A DNA stretch of 64,000 nt, from assembly GCA_036403155.1 (NCBI GenBank), contig DASWRM010000034.1, forward strand, positions 62,001-126,000, given 5' to 3'. Within the stretch, counting starts at the first letter, position 1; every line of letters begins with the position of its first letter. A program made the position numbers and the translations under genes. This document shows positions 26,958 through 34,142 of the stretch, one piece after another. Source of the stretch: Gaiellales bacterium. GTDB taxonomy: Bacteria; Actinomycetota; Thermoleophilia; Gaiellales; JAICJC01. Below the pieces are notes generated by a model. It was given only the letters and a program-made list of their open reading frames with translations, was not told the origin of the DNA and did no database searches.

Positions 26958-27883
26958 TGCCGTTCTCCGACCTCGCGCGCGAGCGCCCCGCCTGGATGAA
27001 GGTGCGCGCGCCGTCCGGCAACACCCGCTTCGCGGAGCTGCAGGGCATCATGCGCGAGGGCGGCCTGCACACGGTGTGCGAGGAGGCCCGCTGCCCCAAC
27101 ATCGGCGAGTGCTGGGGAAGGGGCACGGCGACGTTCCAGATCATGGGAGAGGTGTGCACGCGCGCATGCCGGTACTGCGCCGTGACGTCCGGCCGGCCCG
27201 AGGGCGCGCCGGAGCCGATGGAGCCGGCACGGGTTGCCCGCGCCGTCGAGCGCATGGGGCTGCGCCACGTCGTCATCACGTCGGTCGACCGCGACGACCT
27301 GCCGGACCGTGGCGCCGGGCACTTCGCCGCCACGATCCGCGCCGTCCGCCGGCGGGTGCCCGACTGCGGGATCGAGGTGCTCGTCCCCGACTTCCTCGGC
27401 TTCCGCGAGGAGGCGCTGCGCACGGTGCTTTCCGCGCAGCCCGACGTGTTCAACCACAACATCGAGACGGCGGAGCGGTTCTATCGCCGCATCCGGCCGA
27501 AGGGCGACTACGGCAAGGCGCTCGACCTGCTCGACCGCGCGAAGGACGTCTGGGCCGAGCTGCACCCGGATGCCGGCCCCCTCCCCACGAAGAGCGGCAT
27601 CATCGTCGGCATGGGTGAGACCGACGACGACGTGGTCGCCATCATGCGCGACCTGCGCGATCACCGGGTCGACATCGTCACGATAGGGCAGTACCTGCAG
27701 CCCACCGAGCGGCACCTCCCGCTCCACCGCTGGGTCACGCCCGACGAGTTCAGGTCGATGCGCGAGCAGGGCGAGGCCATGGGCTTCGCCTCCGTCTTCG
27801 CAGGGCCGCTCGTCCGGTCGAGCTACCGTGCGGACGAGCAGCGGGTCGCGGCGGCAGGCGGCTCCCGCGCGGTCGCACACTGA
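26957..27883 (+). CDS. lipA: Lipoyl synthase LipA
   Basis: 308 residues, radical-SAM enzyme that inserts two sulfurs into the octanoyl chain on E2. The auxiliary cluster ligands are Cys41, Cys46, Cys52 (CEEARCPNIGEC); the radical-SAM cluster is Cys67, Cys71, Cys74 (CTRACRYC). The C-terminal R-S-S-Y motif is present as VRSSY, giving the last cluster ligand Ser. Length and motifs are all normal. Overlaps lipB by one base of the TGATG junction. Confidence 0.97.
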   Translation: MPFSDLARERPAWMKVRAPSGNTRFAELQGIMREGGLHTVCEEARCPNIGECWGRGTATFQIMGEVCTRACRYCAVTSGRPEGAPEPMEPARVARAVERMGLRHVVITSVDRDDLPDRGAGHFAATIRAVRRRVPDCGIEVLVPDFLGFREEALRTVLSAQPDVFNHNIETAERFYRRIRPKGDYGKALDLLDRAKDVWAELHPDAGPLPTKSGIIVGMGETDDDVVAIMRDLRDHRVDIVTIGQYLQPTERHLPLHRWVTPDEFRSMREQGEAMGFASVFAGPLVRSSYRADEQRVAAAGGSRAVAH

Positions 27884-27904
27884 GCCAACACACGGAGGAG
27901 CGCC

Positions 27905-28441
27905 ATGGTCCCGGAAGCCCCTATGGAAGACGGCGCGGCCGGCAGGAAGCCGGCCGGTGACGGCTGGTTCGTCGTCAATGCCCGTGACGCGGAATGGCTG
28001 CAGAACGAGAAGTTCGGGCTCGGCGTCACGTTCGAGGGGACGCCCGACTTCCCGCACTACGGCATCAACATCCAGGTGATGATGCCCGGTCAGCCGAACT
28101 GCTACTACCACGCCGAGGAGGGGCAGGAGGACTTCGTCGTGCTGAGCGGCGAGTGCCTCGTGCTGATCGAGGGTGAGGAGCGCAGGCTCCGGCAGTGGGA
28201 CCTCGTGCACTGCCCGCCGTTCACCGAGCACGTGTTCGTCGGCGCCGGCGACGGCCCGTCCGTGATCCTGGGGGTCGGTGCCCGCAACGCCGGTGAGGGG
28301 CTGGTCTATCCGGTATCGGAGCTGGCGCTCCGGCACGGGGCCGGCGTCACCGAGGAGGCGACCAGCGGTAAGGTTGCCTACGCCGGAGCACCCGAGACCG
28401 AGCACGTGCCCTACCCCGGGGGATTGCTCGACGGGGGCTGA
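27905..28441 (+). CDS. Cupin-domain protein
   Basis: 178 residues with a single cupin barrel: motif 1 around NCYYHAEEGQEDFVVLSGECLV (metal ligands His and Glu residues) and motif 2 around DLVHCPPFTEHVFV. The rest of the chain adds a short N-terminal extension and a C-terminal tail. Substrate unknown; it could be a small dioxygenase, isomerase or sensor. Preceded by GGAGGAG, so it is likely translated from the lipA transcript (gap 21 bases). Confidence 0.75.
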   Translation: MVPEAPMEDGAAGRKPAGDGWFVVNARDAEWLQNEKFGLGVTFEGTPDFPHYGINIQVMMPGQPNCYYHAEEGQEDFVVLSGECLVLIEGEERRLRQWDLVHCPPFTEHVFVGAGDGPSVILGVGARNAGEGLVYPVSELALRHGAGVTEEATSGKVAYAGAPETEHVPYPGGLLDGG

Positions 28442-28445
28442 CCCG

Positions 28446-28451
28446 TAGAAT
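28446..28451 (+). promoter_or_regulatory. -10 box of a leaderless promoter (alpha/beta hydrolase-like gene)
   Basis: TAGAAT with 9 bases to ATG 28461. Confidence 0.6.
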
Positions 28452-28460
28452 CAGCGGGCG

Positions 28461-29255
28461 ATGACCACGTTTCGGATCCTCCGCTGGGGCCCGGACGACC
28501 TTCCGCCCGTGGTCTGCCTGCATGATGCGCGAGGGCACGCCCGCCGCTTCGAGCGGCTGGCCCGGATTCTGGAGCCGGGCCGCCATGTCGTGGCCTATGA
28601 CCTGCGCGGGCACGGCCGCTCTCCGTGGTCCGGGCCGCACACGCTGGAACAGCATGCCGACGACCTCGACGACGTGCTGGACAGGTCGGATATCGACCAG
28701 GCTGGCCTGATCGGCGAGGGCGTCGGCGCACGCATCGCGATCGAGTACGCGATCCGCAACCAGGAGCGGATCAACTCCCTGACGCTGCTCGATCCGCCCG
28801 TCGCGCCGCGTGTGGCCGAGATGCACGCCCGCGCGAGGCGCGAGCGGACAGGCGGCGGCTACTCGAGCGTCGATGACGCGATCGAGCAGCGCCGGCTGGA
28901 GGACGGCCTCGAGCACACGCCCCGCGGCCTGCTCGAGGAGGAGATGGCCGAACACCTCGTCGCGGACGAGGACGGCCTGTTTCGGTACCGCTACAGCCGC
29001 GAGGCGGCGGCCGAGGCGCTGGAGGCGGCCGCCGAGCCGGAGACGCGCCTGGCCGACGTGCTGTGCCCGACGATGGTGATCCGTGGCGAGCGCTCCCCGC
29101 TCGTCAGCGCGGACGACCTCGACGGGATCGCGGACGCCGTCCGGCGGCTGCGGATCGAGGAGGTGCCGGGCGGGCACGTGGTGCTGTGGGACGCCATGGC
29201 CGAGACGAGCGCGCTCGTTCGCGACTTCCTCGTCGCCAAGCGCAAGACCGCCTGA
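28461..29255 (+). CDS. Alpha/beta-hydrolase fold protein lacking the nucleophile
   Basis: 264 residues. The fold is clear: VVCLHDARGHARRF (oxyanion region), HVVAYDLRGHGRS, LIGEGVGARIAIEYA, the cap region, then VIRGERSPLV and GGHVVLWD with a plausible catalytic His239. The nucleophile elbow reads G85-E-G87-V-G89, with glycine where the catalytic serine belongs. It is therefore unlikely to be an ordinary esterase; it may be a binding protein, or may use another mechanism as in some cofactor-independent dioxygenases (which still keep Ser or another polar residue). Transcribed from its own promoter. Confidence 0.75.
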   Translation: MTTFRILRWGPDDLPPVVCLHDARGHARRFERLARILEPGRHVVAYDLRGHGRSPWSGPHTLEQHADDLDDVLDRSDIDQAGLIGEGVGARIAIEYAIRNQERINSLTLLDPPVAPRVAEMHARARRERTGGGYSSVDDAIEQRRLEDGLEHTPRGLLEEEMAEHLVADEDGLFRYRYSREAAAEALEAAAEPETRLADVLCPTMVIRGERSPLVSADDLDGIADAVRRLRIEEVPGGHVVLWDAMAETSALVRDFLVAKRKTA

Positions 29256-29260
29256 GAGCC

Positions 29261-29266
29261 TAAGCT
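29261..29266 (+). promoter_or_regulatory. -10 box of a leaderless promoter (amidotransferase gene)
   Basis: TAAGCT with 7 bases to ATG 29274. Confidence 0.55.
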
Positions 29267-29273
29267 GCCCCGG

Positions 29274-29993
29274 ATGCGCGCACTCGTCCTCCAGCACATC
29301 GCCTGCGAGCCGCCCGGGGTGTTCGAGGACGTGCTGATCGAGCGCGGCGCGCAGATCCACCGCGTCGAGCTGGACGAGGGTGAGCGGCTGCCGGACTGGC
29401 GCGACGTCGACCTGATCGTTGCGATGGGCGGCCCGATGAGCGTGAACGACGAGAACGAGCATCCCTGGCTGGTCGAAGAGAAGCGGCTGATCCGCGAGGC
29501 GGTGCAGGCTGGGGTCGGGTACTGGGGCGCGTGCCTGGGCGTGCAGCTGCTCGCGTCGGCGCTCGGCGCTCGGGTCTACACGGGAGCGGTGCCCGAGGTG
29601 GGAATGCTTCCCGTCACGCTCACCGACGAGGCCATGGGCGACCCGGTGCTCGGCGGGCTGCCCCGAGAGCTGCCCTCGCTGCAGTGGCACGGGGACACGT
29701 TCGACCTTCCGGACGGCGCGGTGCTGCTGGCAAGCTCGCCGGCCTACCCGCACCAGGCCTTCCGGTACGGACGCGCCGCCTATGGGGTGCAGTTCCATGT
29801 CGAGGTGACGGGTGACATCGCACGCCAGTGGGCCGAGGTGCCGGCATACGTCGACTCCCTGGAGCGGACGCTCGGCGCCGGCGCTGCGCCGCAGCTGTTC
29901 GAGGAGTTCGACCGGTCAGCCGGCGAGATGCAGCGCCTGGCCCGCACGATGTTCGAGCGGTGGGTCGATGTCGCAGTCGCCGCGCCTCGATAA
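29274..29993 (+). CDS. Class I glutamine amidotransferase
   Basis: 239 residues, a stand-alone type 1 GATase domain similar to GuaA N-terminal and YLR126C-like proteins. Catalytic triad: Cys87 in WGACLGVQLLA, His175 and Glu177 in VQFHVEV. The oxyanion region MGGPMSVND is also present. It would release ammonia from glutamine for a partner synthetase or act on a gamma-glutamyl compound; no partner is adjacent. Its end overlaps the next small gene by 26 bases. Confidence 0.83.
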   Translation: MRALVLQHIACEPPGVFEDVLIERGAQIHRVELDEGERLPDWRDVDLIVAMGGPMSVNDENEHPWLVEEKRLIREAVQAGVGYWGACLGVQLLASALGARVYTGAVPEVGMLPVTLTDEAMGDPVLGGLPRELPSLQWHGDTFDLPDGAVLLASSPAYPHQAFRYGRAAYGVQFHVEVTGDIARQWAEVPAYVDSLERTLGAGAAPQLFEEFDRSAGEMQRLARTMFERWVDVAVAAPR

Positions 29994-30330
29994 CCGCTTC
30001 CTCGCCCTGCGCAGCGCGGCGCAGGATGCGACCGACTTCTCGATGCCCGACGATCGGGTGCGCGAGTTCATGCGACTCCGCGACGAAGGCGCCGACGCGG
30101 GGCAGATCGCGAGCGAGATGCGGCTCGAGCGGGAGGTCGTCGACGAGCTCGTACGCGCGGACGCGTCGCAGGCGGTCGCGCACCGGATCGCAACCGGCGA
30201 GGAGCCGATGTACCCGATGCCCGGGCCCGGGGACCAGGTGGTCGACGCGCGAGCCGGCAGCTTCGGCGTGCCGGTCGCGGTGCTGGTCGTCGTGCTGGTC
30301 GGCGTGATCGTGTACGGAGTGCTGCGGTAG
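29968..30330 (+). CDS. Small tail-anchored membrane protein
   Basis: 120 residues. The first ~85 form charged helices (MPDDRVREFMRLRDEGADAGQIASEM), with a hint of a helix-turn-helix in GADAGQIASEMRLEREVVDELV. A Pro/Gly linker then leads to a single C-terminal transmembrane helix (about 98-119, VPVAVLVVVLVGVIVYGVL). No known family recognised. The ATG lies within the amidotransferase gene, so translation is probably coupled. It is the last gene before the repeat island. Confidence 0.6.
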   Translation: MSQSPRLDNRFLALRSAAQDATDFSMPDDRVREFMRLRDEGADAGQIASEMRLEREVVDELVRADASQAVAHRIATGEEPMYPMPGPGDQVVDARAGSFGVPVAVLVVVLVGVIVYGVLR

Positions 30331-30340
30331 CCGGGGGCTG

Positions 30341-30716
30341 CCACCCGACCACTCTGGACCAGTGGGGCTGCCTGGCAGGAGCCGGGGTCTGCCCCCTGGC
30401 GGCTGACCCCGCCGGCCTTCACCCGACGACTCGAGCGCCAGGTCGTGGGCCTGCCGGGTCAGCCCCTATGGGGCAGACCCGCAACCACCAGAGCGGAGCC
30501 GGGGTCTGCCCCCCGTGGGGGCTGACCCCGCCGGCCATCACCCGACCACTCGAGGCCACGTAGTAGGCCTGCCGGGTCAGCCCCTCACGGGGCAGACCCG
30601 TGCTCACTCGAACGCCTGGTAGCCAGCCTGCCGGGTCAGCCCCTCACGGGGCAGACCCGCGCTCACTCGAACGCCTGGCAGCCAGCCTGCCGGGTCACAG
30701 CCCTACAGGGCAGATG
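30341..30716. repeat. REP/BIME-like island of palindromic repeats
   Basis: The 372 bases between the tail-anchored protein gene and fumC contain no gene. They hold six related hairpins. Units A (30383-30411) and C (30500-30530) read GGGGTCTGCC...GGCTGACCCC; units B (30455-30481), D (30573-30600), E (30632-30659) and F (30691-30716) are in the opposite orientation, GGGTCAGCCCC...GGGGCAGACCC. A-B and C-D are inverted pairs repeated with a period of about 117 bases. D, E and F are direct repeats with a period of 59 bases. Stems have 10-12 pairs with one central T-T or A-A mismatch. A further degenerate start is seen at 30341-30354. Confidence 0.85.
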
Positions 30717-32040
30717 CGCCGCTCGACCGGCCCGCGTTGCCCATCGCCATCGCATGCAGGTCGAGCGCCTTGTCGAGCACCTCGTCGTCCACGCCGTGCT
30801 CGCGCGCGACCTCGCGCAGCGTCCGCCCCGAGCCGGCCGCGTCCTTCACGATCGCCGTCGCCCGGTCGTAGCCGATGTAGGGGTTCAGCGCCGTCGCCAT
30901 CGCCAGCGTCGCCTCGCCGTGCTGCTCGCACACCTCGCGGTTCGCCTCGATGCCGTCGACGCACTTCTCGGCGAACAGCCGGCATGTCGAGCTCAGCAGC
31001 GCGATTGACTGGAGCAGGTTCCGCGCCATCAGCGGGATCTGCACGTTCAACTCGAAGTTCCCCTGCAGCCCGCCGACCGTGATCGCCGTGTCGTTGCCGA
31101 TCACCTGCGCCGACACCTGGCACACGACCTCCGGAATCACCGGGTTCACCTTCCCGGGCATGATCGAGCTGCCCTTCTGCAGCTCCGGGATGAGGATCTC
31201 GGCGAGCCCCGCCCGCGGGCCTGAGCCCATCCACCGCAGGTCGTTGGCGATCTTCGTCAGCGAGACGGCGAGCGACTTGAGCGCAGCCGACCCCTCGACC
31301 AGCCCGTCGCGGTTGGCCTGCGCCTCGAACGGATCGAGCGGCGGCAGGATGTGAAGGCCCGTGTCCGCGGCGAGCCTGTCCCGCACCCTGCCCGCGAAGT
31401 CGGGATGCGTGTTCAGGCCCGTGCCGACCGCGGTGCCTCCGAGCGGGATCTTGCCCAGGCGCTCCAGGGTGCCCTCGATCCGGGCGTGCCCCTCCCGCAC
31501 CTGCGCGGCGTAGCCGCCGAACTCCTGACCGAGGGTCACCGGCACCGCGTCCATCAGGTGCGTGCGCCCCGCCTTGACGACGTCCGCGAACTCGTCCGCC
31601 TTGCGCGCCAGCGAGTCGCCCAGCTGGGCAACGGCCGGGAGCAGCTCGTTCACCGTGCGGTCGAGCGCCGCGAGGTGGACGGCCGACGGGAACACGTCGT
31701 TCGACGACTGGCCCATGTTCACGTGGTCGTTCGCGTGGACCGGCTCGCCGGCGATCGTGGCGATCACCTCGTTGGCGTTCATGTTCGAGGATGTCCCGGA
31801 TCCGGTCTGAAAGACGTCGATCGGGAACTGGTCGTCGTGCCCGCCAGCCGCGACCTCGTCAGAGGCGGCGGCGATCCGCTCCGCGACCTCCGGATCGAGC
31901 AGGCCGAGCTCGGCGTTCACGCGCGCGGCGGCTCCCTTGATGCGGCCCAGCCAGTGCACCACGGCGGTGGGAATCCGTTCGCCCGAGACCGGGAAGTTGT
32001 CGACCGCCTTGCGGGTCTCGCCGCCCCATAGCTCTGCCAT
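30703..32040 (-). CDS. fumC: Fumarate hydratase class II
   Basis: 445 residues. Converts fumarate and malate in the TCA cycle. The superfamily signature GSSIMPGKVNP is present, with the catalytic-site segments SGTSSNMNANEV, GQSSNDVFPSA and GRTHLMDAVPV. Length is standard. A -10 box TACGCT lies about 40 bases upstream, giving a short leader with a GAGGA ribosome site. The final stop codon and last codons are formed by the outermost, degenerate copy of the intergenic repeat (unit F). Confidence 0.96.
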   Translation of the reverse strand: MAELWGGETRKAVDNFPVSGERIPTAVVHWLGRIKGAAARVNAELGLLDPEVAERIAAASDEVAAGGHDDQFPIDVFQTGSGTSSNMNANEVIATIAGEPVHANDHVNMGQSSNDVFPSAVHLAALDRTVNELLPAVAQLGDSLARKADEFADVVKAGRTHLMDAVPVTLGQEFGGYAAQVREGHARIEGTLERLGKIPLGGTAVGTGLNTHPDFAGRVRDRLAADTGLHILPPLDPFEAQANRDGLVEGSAALKSLAVSLTKIANDLRWMGSGPRAGLAEILIPELQKGSSIMPGKVNPVIPEVVCQVSAQVIGNDTAITVGGLQGNFELNVQIPLMARNLLQSIALLSSTCRLFAEKCVDGIEANREVCEQHGEATLAMATALNPYIGYDRATAIVKDAAGSGRTLREVAREHGVDDEVLDKALDLHAMAMGNAGRSSGASAL

Positions 32041-32078
32041 GTTCGCCCGTCCTCAGGTGTGGTTGCCGTCCAGGCCCA

Positions 32079-32084
32079 AGCGTA
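32079..32084 (-). promoter_or_regulatory. -10 box of a leadered promoter (fumC)
   Basis: TACGCT on the minus strand, 38 bases before ATG 32040. The leader contains a GAGGACGGG ribosome site. Confidence 0.5.
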
Positions 32085-32116
32085 GCCGCGGCCTCGCGCC
32101 CTAAGCGCCGGGCGGA

Positions 32117-32440
32117 TCAGGCACTGAGGGTGTCAGATGGCGGAACGAACTTCTGCACCACCCAATGACCCTCTTCACGTTCGACCACGCGCTCGTACTC
32201 GGGAAAGACGTGGCCGGGCAGCACGATGAACTGGTCCTCGCGGCCGTGCACCCGCTCCCATGCCTCGCCGGTCGCGTGCAGCGCCCGGATGCAGCTCTCG
32301 TCGCCGCACTCGCACACGAACGGGAGTGGCTCGGCGCTGACGCCGCGCTCGAACTGCTCGCGCCGCTCGTTGTAGGCACGGAACTCGACCTCGTTCTTGA
32401 CGACCCGCTGCTCGCGTGAGTTGTCCCCGGTGCCGGCCAT
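32117..32440 (-). CDS. Small C-x-C-x4-C protein, conserved hypothetical
   Basis: 107 residues. N-terminal helix rich in Arg/Glu (EVEFRAYNERREQFE), a metal-binding-like loop FVCECGDESC (Cys43, Cys45, Cys50), and a beta-rich end (FIVLPGHVFPEYERVVEREEGHWVVQKF). From memory this arrangement is common as a small orphan protein in actinobacterial soil lineages, where it has no known function. Three cysteines only, so metal binding would need a dimer or another ligand. ATG 32440 lies 10 bases after the glycosylase stop, hence the two probably share an mRNA. Confidence 0.6.
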   Translation of the reverse strand: MAGTGDNSREQRVVKNEVEFRAYNERREQFERGVSAEPLPFVCECGDESCIRALHATGEAWERVHGREDQFIVLPGHVFPEYERVVEREEGHWVVQKFVPPSDTLSA

Positions 32441-32450
32441 GGTCGACTCG

Positions 32451-32978
32451 CTACCTCGGAGGCGGGGTTCCCAAACCGTCGAGCAGCCGCGCGAGCTCGG
32501 AGAACCAGTGCAGCTTCTCCGTGTAGGGCACCGCTGCGTTGGCCGGAGACGTGGAGGGCAGGACGAACAGCGGGCGGCCTTCGAGCCGCCGCTGCTGGAG
32601 GCCGTGCTCGGGGCGCTCGCTGAACGCGCCGGCGTACGCCTGCTTGCCGACGAACGCGAAGGCGGCCGGCCGCAGCTCGCGTGCGATGCCGGCCAGGCGC
32701 TCCTGCGCGTCGGCGAAATCCGTGCGGCGCAGCTCACCGCTCCCCCGCGTCACCCGCCGGGCCGCGTTCGTGACGCCGATGCCGTCGGTGAGCAGCTCGT
32801 CCTCCTCGGTCGGGTCGAGCAAGCGGCGGGTCAGCCCGGAGTCCGCCAGCAGCCGCCAGAAGTCGTTGCGGGGATTCGCGAAGTGGCGGCCGGCCTCCGC
32901 CGACCGGATGCCGGGGTTGATGCCGACGAGGACGCACCGGAGGTCGGGAGCGAGGATGTCCTGAAGCCGCTTCGCCAT
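32451..32978 (-). CDS. mug: G/U mismatch-specific uracil-DNA glycosylase (Mug/TDG type)
   Basis: 175 residues. Motif 1 GINPG (19-23, in VLVGINPGIRSAEAGRHFA) and motif 2 LPSTSPANA near residue 140 are those of the Mug/TDG branch of the uracil-DNA glycosylase superfamily. Asn in motif 1 is the catalytic residue in this branch. It removes uracil or ethenocytosine opposite guanine, a damage expected to be frequent in high-GC DNA. It has a leaderless promoter; the small Cys protein follows. Confidence 0.87.
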   Translation of the reverse strand: MAKRLQDILAPDLRCVLVGINPGIRSAEAGRHFANPRNDFWRLLADSGLTRRLLDPTEEDELLTDGIGVTNAARRVTRGSGELRRTDFADAQERLAGIARELRPAAFAFVGKQAYAGAFSERPEHGLQQRRLEGRPLFVLPSTSPANAAVPYTEKLHWFSELARLLDGLGTPPPR

Positions 32979-32984
32979 GCCTCC

Positions 32985-32990
32985 ATGGTA
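32985..32990 (-). promoter_or_regulatory. -10 box of a leaderless promoter (mug)
   Basis: TACCAT on the minus strand, 6 bases before ATG 32978. A GGAGG lies only 1 base from the ATG, too close to act as a ribosome binding site. Confidence 0.5.
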
Positions 32991-33018
32991 CGGGAGTGCC
33001 GCCGGCCGGCCTTCCGCG

Positions 33019-34017
33019 CTATTCGGTGGAGTACTTCGGCTGCGCCTTCTCGCCGCGGATGCGGGCGACGCAGTGGTTGGCGGCGATCGCCGCCTCCGAG
33101 AAGCCGACCGTGATGAGCGTGATCTTGCCCTCGTACCCGGCGATGTCGCCGGCGGCGTAGATACCCGGCCGGTTCGTCTCCATGCTGGGCGCGACCTTGA
33201 TCTGCCGCTTGTTCTCGAACTCGAGGCCCCAGTCCGCGATGGGGCCGAGGTGGGAGATGAAGCCGAGCAGCGTGACGACAGCGTCGACCTCGATGCGCTC
33301 CGTCTCTCCCGTCGCCGTGTTCTCGACGGTGATCGCCTCGAGGCTGCCGTTGCCCTCGGCGCTCCGCACCTCGTGCGGCACGAGGATCCGCACGTCTCCC
33401 CGGTCGGCGAGGCGGCGAACCTCGTTCACCGACGACTCCAACCCGCGGAACCGCTCGCGCCGGTGGATCAGCGTGATCGGCAGCTCGGCGGTGTCCTGCA
33501 GGTTCATGGCCCAGTCGAGTGCGGAGTCTCCCCCGCCCACGAGCGCCACCCGCTTGCCCGCGAACGCCGCCTTCTCCTTGACGTAGTAGTGCAGCCCGGC
33601 ACCGGCGAACACCTCGAGCTCGGGCAGTCCCAGCGTGCGCGGGTTGAACGCCCCGTGGCCGGCCGTGATGATCATCGTGCGCGTCAGCAGCGTCTCGCCG
33701 CGCGCGGTGTGCAGCTCGAGCACCTCGTCGCCACGGTGCTCGACGCGCTCGATCACCTCGCCGAGGCGCACCTCGGGCTGGTACTGCATCGCCTGCTCGG
33801 TCAGGCGGTCGATCAGCTCCTGCCCGTTGATCTTGGGAAAGCCGGCGACGTCGAAGATGTGCTTCTCGGGGTAGACCGCGGACACCTGTCCGCCGAGCTG
33901 CTCGAGGCTTTCGACGATGCGGACGGACGCGTCGCGGTGTGCGCCGTAGTAGGCCGCGGCCAGGCCGGTCGGGCCGCCTCCGATGATGGTGATGTCGACG
34001 ATCTGCTCAGCGCTCAC
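33019..34017 (-). CDS. Ferredoxin-NADP reductase, thioredoxin-reductase-like type
   Basis: 332 residues. FAD-binding GGGPTG (13-18), NADPH-binding VALVGGGDSALDWA (about residues 170-183), and the C-terminal YAAGDIAGYEGKITLITVGFSEA. The redox-active C-x-x-C of thioredoxin reductase is absent, which marks the YumC-like ferredoxin(flavodoxin)-NADP reductase group. It supplies electrons to or from ferredoxin. GTG 34017 is 9 bases after GGAGGT; the longer in-frame start at 34059 lies inside the promoter and is rejected. A palindromic operator overlaps its promoter. Confidence 0.9.
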   Translation of the reverse strand: MSAEQIVDITIIGGGPTGLAAAYYGAHRDASVRIVESLEQLGGQVSAVYPEKHIFDVAGFPKINGQELIDRLTEQAMQYQPEVRLGEVIERVEHRGDEVLELHTARGETLLTRTMIITAGHGAFNPRTLGLPELEVFAGAGLHYYVKEKAAFAGKRVALVGGGDSALDWAMNLQDTAELPITLIHRRERFRGLESSVNEVRRLADRGDVRILVPHEVRSAEGNGSLEAITVENTATGETERIEVDAVVTLLGFISHLGPIADWGLEFENKRQIKVAPSMETNRPGIYAAGDIAGYEGKITLITVGFSEAAIAANHCVARIRGEKAQPKYSTE

Positions 34018-34045
34018 TGCGCCCGGACCTCCACGCGCGTTCCCC

Positions 34046-34063
34046 GAGTTTGGATCCAAACTC
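34046..34063. promoter_or_regulatory. 18-bp perfect palindrome over the ferredoxin reductase promoter
   Basis: GAGTTTGGATCCAAACTC, a perfect palindrome overlapping the -10 box and the expected transcription start. It has the shape of a dimeric repressor operator. The regulator is unknown; iron or redox control is plausible from the neighbours. Confidence 0.6.
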
Positions 34064-34065
34064 TA
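34060..34065 (-). promoter_or_regulatory. -10 box of a leadered promoter (ferredoxin reductase)
   Basis: TAGAGT on the minus strand, 42 bases before GTG 34017. Confidence 0.5.
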
Positions 34066-34142
34066 CCGGGTGCCCGGCGGAACGTGATGCAGTGAAGGGT
34101 AGCCCCGCGCGCAGGCGGCATCCGAGTGCCGTGGCGGCGGAG

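Noticed and set aside
30573-30716. A short CRISPR-like array (28-base palindromic repeat, 31-base spacers)
   Set aside because: The spacers between units D, E and F are nearly identical to one another, opposite-orientation copies occur next door, and no cas gene is present. This is an intergenic palindromic repeat family, not CRISPR.
34018-34059. Upstream start of the ferredoxin reductase at 34059
   Set aside because: It would place the start inside the palindrome and before the Shine-Dalgarno site; GTG 34017 has the correct spacing to GGAGGT.
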